DNA of 64,000 nt from Psychrobacter pygoscelis. Lineage in GTDB: Bacteria; Pseudomonadota; Gammaproteobacteria; Pseudomonadales; Moraxellaceae. The stretch is from the NCBI RefSeq assembly GCF_004335015.1, contig NZ_RQRU01000001.1, forward strand, positions 868,001-932,000, in the 5' to 3' direction. The stretch's first letter is position 1; every line of letters begins with the position of its first letter. This document shows, one piece after another, positions 27,302-36,011 of the stretch. A model generated the notes under the pieces. It did not search any database. It saw only the letters and a program-made list of their open reading frames with translations, and was not told the origin of the DNA. The position numbers and the translations under genes are program-made.

Positions 27302-28825
27302 ATGACCGTTACCATATTTACGCCTAACCCAAAAGACGCCTTAAAAGCTGATAACACCGCACATAGCGAGCATCATTTTGAGAAGTCATTAATGGATGAG
27401 ACTCGGCCGACTGTGAATACGGATGTTGAGATGGGCATGAACTCTGAGCAGAAGCCGCGCAAAAAGGTATTTATCGCCACCCAAGGCTGTCAGATGAATG
27501 TCTATGATTCAGAAAAGATGGGCGATGTGCTGGGTGACTCCCATGATATGGAAGTAACCACCAATATTGATGAAGCCGATGTGCTCCTAATGAACACCTG
27601 CTCTATCCGCGAAAAAGCACAAGAAAAAGTGTTCTCTGAGCTTGGTCGTTGGCGCAAACTAAAAGAGAAAAAGCCAGAGCTGGTCATTGGCGTGGGCGGC
27701 TGCGTGGCTTCACAAGAAGGGGATAATATCCAAAAGCGTGCCCCTTATGTGGATATGGTGTTTGGTCCGCAGACTCTCCACCGGCTGCCTGAGCTATATG
27801 ACCAATCGACGACACAGCAGCATGTCTCTCCCAAAAATCGTATCGGTATTGTCGATGTCTCCTTCCCTAGTATCGAAAAATTCGACTTCCTACCAGAGCC
27901 AAAAGTAGAGGGTTATCGCGCCTTTGTCTCAATTATGGAAGGCTGCTCAAAATACTGCTCTTTTTGCGTAGTGCCGTATACGCGCGGCGAAGAGCTGTCT
28001 CGCCCCCTTGATGATGTGTTGGCGGAGATTGATAGCTTGGCTGAGCAAGGTGTGCGCGAGATCAATCTACTGGGTCAAAACGTCAATGGTTACCGCGGTG
28101 AAAAAGACGACGGCAGCATCTGCCGTTTCGCTGAGCTGCTGCACTATGTCTCCCACATCGATGGTATCGAGCGCATTCGCTTCACTACCAGTCATCCGCT
28201 AGAGTTCACTGATGACATCATTGATGCTTATGCAAAATTACCCAAATTAGCCTCACATCTACATCTGCCTGTACAAAGTGGCTCCAACCGAATCCTTGCA
28301 GCGATGAAGCGCAACCACACCATTGATGTCTACATCAAGCAGATCGAAAAACTAAAAGCAGTACGTCCAGATATTCACCTATCAAGTGATTTTATTATTG
28401 GCTTCCCAGGCGAGAGCGATGAGGACTTTGCCGATACGCTAAACCTAGCAAAAGATCTCGACTTTGACCACTCCTATAGCTTTATCTACTCTAAGCGTCC
28501 CGGAACGCCTGCCGCCGAGCTGCCTGATGATGTCCGCCTTGAGACTAAAAAAGAGCGCCTAGCAGAATTTCAGAAAGTCATCGTAGAGTCAACTCATCAA
28601 AAGACCCGCGATATGGTTGGTACTATTCAGCGCGTGTTAGTAGAGCAAGTGGCCAATCGCTATCCTGATCATCTTATCGGTACGGCAGACAATACTCGCT
28701 CGGTTATCTTCCCATATCCCGAGTCAGAGATGGATGAGCTAATGGGCAAAATCGTCAGTGTGCGCGTTACTGAATATATTAGTCCGCATATGGTGCAAGG
28801 TGAGATGCTTGAGGTATTAAGTTAA
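27302..28825 (+). CDS. miaB: tRNA-2-methylthio-N6-dimethylallyladenosine synthase
   Basis: Radical SAM methylthiotransferase that converts i6A37 to ms2i6A37 in tRNAs. The UPF0004 domain starts at [20 protein letters not shown] with cysteines in [15 protein letters not shown] and GVGGCVAS that bind one iron-sulfur cluster. The radical SAM motif CSKYCSFC (CxxxCxxC) is near residue 215, and a TRAM domain forms the C-terminus (VLVEQVANR onward). The first 58 residues are an extra polar extension before the conserved start; ATGs at codons 30, 44 and 46 are alternative starts. No strong ribosome binding site separates them. Confidence 0.96.
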   Translation: MTVTIFTPNPKDALKADNTAHSEHHFEKSLMDETRPTVNTDVEMGMNSEQKPRKKVFIATQGCQMNVYDSEKMGDVLGDSHDMEVTTNIDEADVLLMNTCSIREKAQEKVFSELGRWRKLKEKKPELVIGVGGCVASQEGDNIQKRAPYVDMVFGPQTLHRLPELYDQSTTQQHVSPKNRIGIVDVSFPSIEKFDFLPEPKVEGYRAFVSIMEGCSKYCSFCVVPYTRGEELSRPLDDVLAEIDSLAEQGVREINLLGQNVNGYRGEKDDGSICRFAELLHYVSHIDGIERIRFTTSHPLEFTDDIIDAYAKLPKLASHLHLPVQSGSNRILAAMKRNHTIDVYIKQIEKLKAVRPDIHLSSDFIIGFPGESDEDFADTLNLAKDLDFDHSYSFIYSKRPGTPAAELPDDVRLETKKERLAEFQKVIVESTHQKTRDMVGTIQRVLVEQVANRYPDHLIGTADNTRSVIFPYPESEMDELMGKIVSVRVTEYISPHMVQGEMLEVLS

Positions 28826-28877
28826 GCACGCTGTTAAATCCATAAGATTAAGGTATCAAGCCCAAGCGCTAGATATG

Positions 28878-29585
28878 TTAGTGGGAAAAGATCAAGGCTA
28901 AATCCATCGCCACCACTTCCCACATTAGCGCTAGTGCAATCAGGATAAATATAACCCCACAGCTGCGGTTCAACCATAACAGCCGAGAGCCACTACCTAG
29001 CCAATTAGCCAGCTTGGTACCACCAATGGTATAAGCCATCTGCCAAGTGGTCTCACTGATATAAAAGCCTAGCGTCAAGAGTACGTATTGCGGCAGCAGT
29101 GGCGCACTAAAATTGATAAACTTAGGAAAAAATGCCGCGAAGAATAAGATCGCCTTGGGGTTGGATAACGACACCCAAACACCTTGGCAGAAGCGCCTCC
29201 AAGGCGATTTTAAGGTAGTAATTGCCGCAGCATGGGCGGTGCTAGGACGATTCCGGTTATGGGAAGTCGTGATAGGTTTGACTAAAAGCTCAGCGTTATC
29301 CTTGGCATGACGCCATGATTGAATACCCAGATAAGCAAGATAAAACGCGCCGATACCCTTGACTGCTGTCAGTAGCCAAGGTAGTTGCCGACTAATAATA
29401 TCGATACCTAAAAGCGCTGTTAACAGTAGCAAAAACAACCCAGCGCTCAGGCCCGCTAGTGTCCAAAGCGCTGCGCGCACACCGTAATTCAGACCTTGCT
29501 GAAAAGCCAATAACATATTAGGGCCAGGTGTCGCCGATATCAAAAAGGTGCTAAAAAAGAACAGTAAAAATTGCGGTAAGCTCAT
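28878..29585 (-). CDS. LysE/RhtB family exporter
   Basis: A 235-residue inner-membrane transporter of the LysE superfamily, which exports amino acids or related metabolites. The family start FFFSTFLISATPGPNMLLAFQQGLNYGVRAALWTLAGLSAGLF has the TPGPN motif at about residue 20, and WVSLSNPKAILFFAAFFP lies near 138. About six membrane spans are visible. A polar loop (HNRNRPSTAHAAAI) separates the halves. The substrate cannot be told from sequence. It converges with miaB. Confidence 0.9.
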   Translation of the reverse strand: MSLPQFLLFFFSTFLISATPGPNMLLAFQQGLNYGVRAALWTLAGLSAGLFLLLLTALLGIDIISRQLPWLLTAVKGIGAFYLAYLGIQSWRHAKDNAELLVKPITTSHNRNRPSTAHAAAITTLKSPWRRFCQGVWVSLSNPKAILFFAAFFPKFINFSAPLLPQYVLLTLGFYISETTWQMAYTIGGTKLANWLGSGSRLLWLNRSCGVIFILIALALMWEVVAMDLALIFSH

Positions 29586-29728
29586 CTATATTGCCTTTAA
29601 AATGGCTTTTAAATACTAATCTTACCTGAATTTATACTGAGTGCTTAGTATTTTGAGTAGGTGACCCTGAATAGATAACTCCTCAAATAGATAGCTTCTT
29701 TTTGCTTCCTAGCCTGTTCTTTAGCGCT

Positions 29729-31024
29729 TTATCCCTTGCTCAGACTTTGCAGCAACTTCCTCAGAAACGCATCACACTGTGCCAACTGCTCAAGCGCCAC
29801 GTATTCATTGGCTTTATGCGCCTGCTCAATACTACCAGGGCCACAAATCACAGTAGGAATTCCGGCATTGGTAAATTGTCCACCTTCCGTAGCATAAGCC
29901 ACCTTATGACAGCCTTTTTGTACCACCAAGCCTTCGACCAGCTCTCGCAGTGCTACACTATCACTATCTGTCATCGCTGGAACATTCTCTTCTTGAATCA
30001 GCTCTATACCTGTATTCGGGTCGATAGCTTGCATCTGTAATTGTAGCGTAGCAATATAATCCTGAATCGGCGCTAAGATATCCGCATGCTTCATATGCGG
30101 TAGATTACGATAATCAAAGGTGAACTCACACAGATTGGGCACGATATTGGTCGCGCTACCTCCTGAGATGGTACCGACGGACAAGGTAGAATACGGTACG
30201 TCAAACTGCTCATCACTGTCCGCACGTTCGCTTAGCTGCTGGGCTAGCTCATCGACATAACCAATCAGGCGACTGGCATAACTAATGGCATTGACTCCCT
30301 GCGGTGTCAGCGAAGAATGTACCGACTTACCATGCACGCGGCAGCGGTATACTGATATTCCCTTATGCGCGCTAACCATCGTCATTAAGGTCGGCTCACC
30401 CACGATACAGTAGTCTGGCTTAATGCCACGCGCCGCTAAATCAGCGAGCAGTAGCGGCGCGCCAAGGCAGCCAATCTCTTCGTCAAAGGACAAAGCCAAA
30501 TGTAGTGGCTGTGCCAGCTGACCTGCCGTTGCGAGACGAGCGGCTTCAGGCAATGCACTCAAGGCGCAAGCAATAAAGCCCTTCATATCACAAGCGCCGC
30601 GGCCATAAAGATTGTCACCACGAATCTGCGCTATAAATGGATCTGATGACCACTCTTGACCATCCACTGGCACGACATCGGTATGACCCGAGAGCACAAT
30701 ACCCCCAGATTGCATATCCTGCTCCTCTCCTGCAGGCACGGTCACAAATAAGTTGGCCTTGCTTTGCTCTTCATTAAAGGTCAGGTACGGTGTCAACCCT
30801 AACTGCTCACAATAAGTCCGAATGTCGTTAATAAGTGCCAAATTTGAGAGCCGGCTCACCGTATCATAGCCAATAAGACGCTTAAGCCAATCGATACTGG
30901 TCGTAGGATAACCCTTTAGGGAAGTGGTCGGACTTAAATCGACATCCTCAATGGCGTCAGACTGGGCAGTGACAGAATAGGACGAAGATAGTTCACGAGG
31001 GTCATACTCTATTTGAGGGCTCAT
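29729..31024 (-). CDS. argE: Acetylornithine deacetylase (M20 family)
   Basis: Zinc enzyme that deacetylates N-acetylornithine in arginine synthesis. M20 marks are VLSGHTDVVPVDGQEW (first metal His/Asp), GRGACDMKGFIACAL, LSFDEEIGCLGA with the catalytic/metal Glu pair, and CGPGSIEQAHKANEYV with the last His. ATEGGQFTNAGIP fits the ArgE subgroup. At 431 residues it is longer than E. coli ArgE (383) because of a polar N-terminal extension. AGGATCAAT precedes the ATG at 31024. Another M20 substrate cannot be excluded. Confidence 0.9.
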   Translation of the reverse strand: MSPQIEYDPRELSSSYSVTAQSDAIEDVDLSPTTSLKGYPTTSIDWLKRLIGYDTVSRLSNLALINDIRTYCEQLGLTPYLTFNEEQSKANLFVTVPAGEEQDMQSGGIVLSGHTDVVPVDGQEWSSDPFIAQIRGDNLYGRGACDMKGFIACALSALPEAARLATAGQLAQPLHLALSFDEEIGCLGAPLLLADLAARGIKPDYCIVGEPTLMTMVSAHKGISVYRCRVHGKSVHSSLTPQGVNAISYASRLIGYVDELAQQLSERADSDEQFDVPYSTLSVGTISGGSATNIVPNLCEFTFDYRNLPHMKHADILAPIQDYIATLQLQMQAIDPNTGIELIQEENVPAMTDSDSVALRELVEGLVVQKGCHKVAYATEGGQFTNAGIPTVICGPGSIEQAHKANEYVALEQLAQCDAFLRKLLQSLSKG

Positions 31025-31174
31025 ATTGATCCTATTTGGCGCTTATTGAATGGCTGTTATAAATTGACGTGTAATAGATGGCGTTTAATAATCGTTGACT
31101 ATGCTATTAGCTGCTATTAATTACCATTATGGCATATCATCGTTTGAGCTTGCGAGATGCTTACGAATAAACAG

Positions 31175-31654
31175 TTACAGGTCATGATGAAAGGCGTCAT
31201 GCAACTGCCTAACTTCCTCATCAAGCTTTGCTACAAGACCTTCCACTGGGACATCGGGGGCAATGGCATTAATTGGTAACATAGTGACGGGAGAGTCTGC
31301 TATTCCCCAGTCCTTCAGCCACTGTGCCAGTTGTGCAGATGAGCTGACATAGACAATACGGCCCAGACCCGCCCAGGCATGAGCGGCCGCGCACATCGGA
31401 CAGTGCTCTCCTGACGTATAGACGGTCGCGTCGCGCCGTGCTTGAGCAGACATATTTTGCGCGGCCCAGCGCGCTACAGCAATCTCAGGATGATAAGTGG
31501 CCTCTTTGGAGTTAATACGATTTCTATCTTCGTAGCAGACTTGAGCTTCGGCATCGACGAGCACACTACCAAATGGCTCATCGCCCGCATCTAGTGCCTC
31601 TTTCGCTAATTCAATACAGCGGCGCAGATGTGGCATGTCTTGGTCCGTTATCAT
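31175..31654 (-). CDS. Cytidine/guanine-type nucleoside deaminase family protein
   Basis: A 159-residue zinc deaminase of the CDA/TadA/GuaD fold. The zinc and catalytic motifs are HPEIAVARWAAQ (the usual HAE is HPE here) near residue 55 and CPMCAAAHAW near 84. The start is placed at ATG 31654 because AAGGA lies 7 bases before it; the frame extends to 31678, inside a terminator. The HPE variant and TYHPEI context differ from TadA, so a base or nucleoside deaminase is more likely than tRNA editing. The substrate is not known. Confidence 0.85.
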   Translation of the reverse strand: MITDQDMPHLRRCIELAKEALDAGDEPFGSVLVDAEAQVCYEDRNRINSKEATYHPEIAVARWAAQNMSAQARRDATVYTSGEHCPMCAAAHAWAGLGRIVYVSSSAQLAQWLKDWGIADSPVTMLPINAIAPDVPVEGLVAKLDEEVRQLHDAFHHDL

Positions 31655-31676
31655 AGTGATTCCTTTACAGTGGTCC

Positions 31677-31715
31677 AAAAAAAGCCCTTTCAGATGGTCT
31701 AAAAGAGCCTTTTTA
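31677..31715 (-). terminator. Terminator downstream of the UPF0149 gene
   Basis: On the minus strand, AAAAAGGCTCTTTT pairs imperfectly with AAAGGGCTTTTTTT and ends in a T-run. It lies 25 bases after the YgfB/YecA-like gene and just before the deaminase start. Confidence 0.7.
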
Positions 31716-31739
31716 CAATGATCAAAATATCTGCAAAAT

Positions 31740-32393
31740 TTAAGATGGATTGTTCTTATTCATTGCGTCAATGACCGGTGGCATAGGCTTTGGCGTATGA
31801 CCTTCTGCTTGTAACTCTTGAGCAGTCTTGGCATCCACAGGTAGGCCTGAGATTAGCGCCAGCTCGCTAATGGGTTTGCGCTTACGCACTGCTAGACTCA
31901 CAGGTACCATACGGGCGAACTCATATAAATGTAGATAAGACTCCTCACCACCTTCAAACTCATCGTCAGGCTCAATGCGAATACCGCCGATCTGCGACAA
32001 GGTACTCAGTAGCTCATTTTCTTCTGGATTCAAACGGCAGTCGGAAATACCAAAGCCTGTCATAAAGCCATTAGCCCAGTGTTTCAGCGCTATTACCCGC
32101 TCGTACAAGTCATGTTCATCATCAGGTACCAAGGGCATATAGGCATAAGCATCATCTTTGTCTTTGAGCTGAAATACGGTATCCTCTGCCTCTTCAGTAA
32201 GTAGGCTTAGCGCAGCCTCATCCAAAGGTGCAAAGCTAAGCTCGCTCAATACTTGAGCCCAGCCGTCCTCATCAGGTGGCTCGCAAGCCGTCATAAGACC
32301 GCTCATAAGACCATGCAGCTCACTAATACTGACGTCACTCCAGTTTTCAAAAGCGGCGCTCCAATCATTCCAGCCTGAAATATTATCGTTCAT
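31740..32393 (-). CDS. UPF0149 (YgfB/YecA) family protein
   Basis: A 217-residue acidic protein of the YgfB/YecA family. Family-like segments are SISELHGLMSGLMTACEP, LPLVPDDEHDLYERVIALKHWANGFMTGFGIS and the C-terminal EFARMVPVSLAVRK. In several gammaproteobacteria this gene lies beside zapA, and here it diverges from the coiled-coil-zapA pair. YgfB of Pseudomonas aeruginosa affects ampDh3 expression and beta-lactam tolerance; that role is not shown here. Confidence 0.88.
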   Translation of the reverse strand: MNDNISGWNDWSAAFENWSDVSISELHGLMSGLMTACEPPDEDGWAQVLSELSFAPLDEAALSLLTEEAEDTVFQLKDKDDAYAYMPLVPDDEHDLYERVIALKHWANGFMTGFGISDCRLNPEENELLSTLSQIGGIRIEPDDEFEGGEESYLHLYEFARMVPVSLAVRKRKPISELALISGLPVDAKTAQELQAEGHTPKPMPPVIDAMNKNNPS

Positions 32394-32577
32394 AGTATTG
32401 TCCTAATTATGGCGTTCTACCCTACATTATAGTCTGATAGCTGGGGTTGGCAAAAAGGGAATTAATGTCTTACTATCATAAGTATAGATATTATGCGGGC
32501 ACCTGTGGCATTATTAAAGCATATGCCCTGATAATAACGACAGGGCATAAAATCAAAAACAAGGTAAATAACTCATT

Positions 32578-32997
32578 ATGATTGACCAACTAAAGACGCT
32601 AGAGAGTACCCTTATACAAATCCGTAAGCAGTACCAGCAAAAGACTGAAGAGCTAGCTAATCTAAAAAACAAACCTCAAGTAGACCCCAGTCAAATCGAT
32701 GCATTAACGTCTAAACTTGCAGCCGCTACTAAAGAGCGTGACTCGCTAAAAAGCAACCTAAATGAGCTTGATCGCCGCTATCAGTCACTGGCCGAAGCCC
32801 ATCATCTTATCGGTGAAGAGCAAGACAAGCTGCAACAACAGCTAGACGCCTTAGAAGCGCAAAATAAAGCGTTAAAAGAGCAAAATGCTAAGCTCGCTCA
32901 TCAAAATGACCAACTGCATGAGAAAAACTGTATTGCCGCAGAGCGTACTGAGATCGTCATGCAGCGGCTGACGCAAATTGACCAGATAGAAGAGTAA
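32578..32997 (+). CDS. Coiled-coil protein upstream of zapA
   Basis: A 139-residue protein that is almost entirely coiled coil: regular heptads run from IDQLKTLESTLIQIRKQYQQ through LQQQLDALEAQNKALKEQ to about residue 125. No membrane span or signal. A short coiled-coil family (TIGR02449-like) commonly precedes zapA; this one is longer. It may be a ZapB-like partner of ZapA at the Z ring, which is inference from position and shape. The gap to zapA is 87 bases. Confidence 0.8.
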   Translation: MIDQLKTLESTLIQIRKQYQQKTEELANLKNKPQVDPSQIDALTSKLAAATKERDSLKSNLNELDRRYQSLAEAHHLIGEEQDKLQQQLDALEAQNKALKEQNAKLAHQNDQLHEKNCIAAERTEIVMQRLTQIDQIEE

Positions 32998-33084
32998 GCT
33001 TCACTAATCAGCAACTCCTCTTCTCGACCACGCCATATCTACGCGCACTCACAACCATCATATTCGTTACTTGTAGGATTTCTT

Positions 33085-33519
33085 ATGTCAGACTCTCAGT
33101 CCACTGAAAATATCACCGCCACCAAAGAGACAACCCACGGCGAAAGTGAGAATCAAGCCACTAGCTCATCTTCGTTCAACGAGACAACCACCTCATCTGA
33201 GCTAACTAAGACAGCCAAACCTGAAGCTACGAAAAAGGTCAATATTGTCATTGCCGGCAAAAACTACCCTATCAATTGCCCAGCCAATGAAGAAGAGGAG
33301 CTGCGCCGCGCTGTCTACTACATTAACAACTTCGTACTAGGTATTAAGCAAGATGCGCCGCACCTCAATCAAGAAAACCTACTGGTCTTATGCTGTTTGA
33401 ACCTATACGAGCAAATCAATGCCCATCAAGAGTCTAGCAACAGTCAGCGCCAGCTGAGTCAAGAGGCAGATGCACTATTGAATAAGATTATCAAAGAGGC
33501 ACAGTCTATTGTCAGCTAG
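33085..33519 (+). CDS. zapA: Cell division protein ZapA
   Basis: Binds FtsZ and bundles its filaments at the Z ring. Residues about 50-144 form the ZapA domain: VNIVIAGKNYPINCPANEEEELRRAVYYIN, then a long helix with the LLVLCCLNLYEQI segment. The first 48 residues are Ser/Thr/Glu-rich and disordered, longer than in E. coli ZapA (109 residues). The coiled-coil gene lies just upstream. No 6S RNA was recognised after it, although ssrS often follows zapA in this class. Confidence 0.93.
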   Translation: MSDSQSTENITATKETTHGESENQATSSSSFNETTTSSELTKTAKPEATKKVNIVIAGKNYPINCPANEEEELRRAVYYINNFVLGIKQDAPHLNQENLLVLCCLNLYEQINAHQESSNSQRQLSQEADALLNKIIKEAQSIVS

Positions 33520-33599
33520 CCCTAACTAGCGTTGATACTGAGTATTTGTCATTTATTACTTATGGTTTATTGAGTAACAGGCAAGCCGCATTAATAGCA

Positions 33600-33631
33600 A
33601 AAGGCTGTACTTCAATCACAGCCTTTTTGTT
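33600..33631 (+). terminator. Terminator of zapA
   Basis: AAAAGGCTGT pairs with ACAGCCTTTTT and runs into T residues, about 80 bases after the zapA stop. Confidence 0.82.
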
Positions 33632-33719
33632 CAGTCTAGTATAACCGGCTAAATGAGTAATAAAGAAGATGGCTAAAAATAGCCGCTGCCCGCTGCCTAT
33701 TTAAAGGCATAAACAGACC

Positions 33720-33989
33720 TTAATGTGGCGACTGATAAGTCTTGCCAGCATGAAAATCAGCTTGATGCTCATAATTACAGAAAAACCACTCCCCGTCACC
33801 TTGTGGTTTGCTTTCTAACACACCGCGATACTCCTCCAAATCATGACCGCAAAAATCACATTGGCGCGGGGTTAACACATCACCTTCTTGAGGGTAATAA
33901 TGTGTAGGCGGCTTGGGGTACATAAACTTGTAGAACAACCACATCACTATCCAGATAATGATAAGGGTGGTGATAAGAGCAAACAACAT
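33720..33989 (-). CDS. Small membrane-anchored zinc-finger protein (PP0621-like)
   Basis: An 89-residue protein with one N-terminal membrane span (LFALITTLIIIWIVMWLFYKF) and a cytosolic or periplasmic tail with likely zinc ligands: CDFCGHDLEE, then FFCNYEHQADFH. This matches the PP0621-type small proteins. No partner gene is evident. The function is unknown. It is a lone minus-strand gene after the zapA terminator. Confidence 0.78.
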   Translation of the reverse strand: MLFALITTLIIIWIVMWLFYKFMYPKPPTHYYPQEGDVLTPRQCDFCGHDLEEYRGVLESKPQGDGEWFFCNYEHQADFHAGKTYQSPH

Positions 33990-34376
33990 GAACTCCTTAA
34001 CGCTTTATATTAAAAATTAGGTGAGGTGACTCGGCCTATCTATCATAAGACTCCTAGCTGTAGAAGATTCTTATAGCGCTGTATCAAGGGCAACACGTCT
34101 ATAGTTAAAGGTGCTACCTCAAGGTGAGTTGTGCCCTTGTTGGGGTTCAGTATTTCCCTACAAGCTGTCGTCATCCCAGACAGACTAGAGCGGTTAAGTA
34201 GATAGCCGTCAATCATAGCACACTTTATTTATTATAATTTCATAAGCCAGATAGTAAATGCCCAAGACTCAGTCATGAATCTTGGGCGTTGACATTACTT
34301 TAAGGCTGTCTTAGATAAAACAACTGAGATAAACCAGACCTTTAGTATGGTGATTCCCAATGTAATTTAAATTTTG
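33990..34376. other. Gap between the phosphatase operon and the PP0621-like gene
   Basis: No gene seen. A hairpin at 34258-34288 (GCCCAAGA/TCTTGGGC) without a strong T-run may weakly end the phosphatase transcript. Confidence 0.45.
34258..34288 (-). terminator. Hairpin downstream of the phosphatase genes
   Basis: An 8-bp stem GCCCAAGA/TCTTGGGC, extended by paired bases in the loop, lies about 90 bases after the stop of the lipoprotein phosphatase. The T-run is poor, so it may be a processing or stability hairpin. Confidence 0.45.
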
Positions 34377-35987
34377 CTACTTACTCGCCGCTTCTGCTTG
34401 AGCAACCAAGTTAGCCGCGTGATTCATCACATGGAAGATCACGTTTTGCTCGCTCGTGCCTTTTAACAGATGTGCGCCAGGACCACGAGCATACACACCG
34501 ACATCTTCACCCGCATGCGTCTCTGAACTAGTGGGCACTAATGCTTCTTGATAAAAATCAGGGTCAGTAGTATCGATATTTGCTAGATTTGCACGGCCAC
34601 CATCATTTATCTCAAGCTCTTTATCCCCCATGCCAACACCTTGACCATTGGCATAGCCCAATGTCGTGTAAGGCATATCATCTTTGGCCAGTGTGGGCGT
34701 AGATTCTGCTACACCATTAGCATTATTACCGATGACTTTACCTAAGATTGGGTTGCCTCGAGTGGGATAACCGGCGATGGTAAACACATGGCTGTGATCC
34801 GCGGTGACGATGATTAAGGTATCTTCAGCTGATGTCTTTTCCATTGCCGCGGCCACGGCTTCGGACAGCTCAATGGTATCATTTAACGCTTTATAGGCAC
34901 TACCGCCATGATGGCCATGGTCTATTCGGCCCGCCTCTACCATTAGGAAATAACCCTTATCATTGTTGCTTAGCAGATCAATAGATTTGGTCGTCATCTC
35001 CGTAAGTGACGGCTCACCTGCTTTGTCCTTTTGACGATTGACCTCATACTCCATGTGCGAGGAGTTGAACAATCCCAAAACCTTGGTCGCGTCATCAGCA
35101 ATGGCATTGAATCCAGCCTGATCTTCGACATACACACCGCTGGTGGCTGCCTTCCACTGCTCTACCAGATTTTTGCCATCGGTACGTTTGCCAGATTTAC
35201 CCTCTAAATCTTCCATCGTTTTTGGAATAAAGTGACGACGACCACCAGCAAAGGCGACATCAATATAGGGAGACTCTACAAACTGAGTGGCGATATCTTT
35301 ACAGCCGTTTTTACGTGCCTCGTCATTGAGTTTATCGTTACTCTCCCAACCGCGCTCTGACGTCTTAGCATAAGTGGCAGCCGGGGTGGCATGGGTAAGT
35401 CTTGCAGTAGAGACAATGCCGGTAGACTTGCCTGCCATTGATGCCAGCTCCAGCGCCGTCACCAGCTCTTTGCCTCGTTGACCTTTTGCGCCGCCACAAG
35501 TCCCACGATCGCTGTTATCATTAATGTTGATAACCCCAGCTTTGGTTTTGACACCTGTCATCATCGCCGTCATAGTACCAGCAGAGTCAGGCACTTGTTG
35601 GTTGGTGTTATAGGTTTTGATCAGACCAGTATAAGGCATCTTTTCAAAAGACAATAAATTCTCCTCCCCCATCATACCTTTTTGCTGACCATCTAAGATA
35701 CGTGCAGCCGTGACGGTCGATACACCCATACCATCACCAACAAACAAAATGATATTCTTAGCAGCGCCGGTCTCCTTTACAATCTTCTCCAGCTCTTCGC
35801 TATTATTCGCTACCGCCACTTGACCCGCTTCAAACCAAGCTTTACTCTCGCCTTTTAAATTGGCTTTGGCCTCTAAGGCAGTGTTGTCTTGATCATCATT
35901 TGCGCTACTGTCATCATCGTCCCAACAAGCAGTAAGCGCCGTTGAACCGATGATCAGGATACTTAACGCTAAAATTGACTTTTTCAT
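34377..35987 (-). CDS. Alkaline phosphatase, predicted lipoprotein form
   Basis: A PhoA-family phosphomonoesterase, 536 residues. The lipobox LTAC puts the lipidated Cys at residue 21, followed by Asp-rich sequence, so it is likely membrane-anchored. Metal and catalytic motifs are LFVGDGMGVSTVTAARI, the Ser nucleophile in VPDSAGTMTAMMTG near residue 130, GRIDHGHHGG, TADHSHVFT and SSETHAGEDVGVYA. It lies 24 bases downstream of a close paralogue on the same strand, so they form an operon from a tandem duplication. It probably releases phosphate from external esters under phosphate shortage. Confidence 0.93.
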   Translation of the reverse strand: MKKSILALSILIIGSTALTACWDDDDSSANDDQDNTALEAKANLKGESKAWFEAGQVAVANNSEELEKIVKETGAAKNIILFVGDGMGVSTVTAARILDGQQKGMMGEENLLSFEKMPYTGLIKTYNTNQQVPDSAGTMTAMMTGVKTKAGVININDNSDRGTCGGAKGQRGKELVTALELASMAGKSTGIVSTARLTHATPAATYAKTSERGWESNDKLNDEARKNGCKDIATQFVESPYIDVAFAGGRRHFIPKTMEDLEGKSGKRTDGKNLVEQWKAATSGVYVEDQAGFNAIADDATKVLGLFNSSHMEYEVNRQKDKAGEPSLTEMTTKSIDLLSNNDKGYFLMVEAGRIDHGHHGGSAYKALNDTIELSEAVAAAMEKTSAEDTLIIVTADHSHVFTIAGYPTRGNPILGKVIGNNANGVAESTPTLAKDDMPYTTLGYANGQGVGMGDKELEINDGGRANLANIDTTDPDFYQEALVPTSSETHAGEDVGVYARGPGAHLLKGTSEQNVIFHVMNHAANLVAQAEAASK

Positions 35988-36011
35988 CTTTATATACTCC
36001 GTAATAGCCGA

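Noticed and set aside
33520-33719. Possible 6S RNA after zapA
   Set aside because: The order fits, but the sequence shows only a short spacer and a terminator, with no long bulged duplex.
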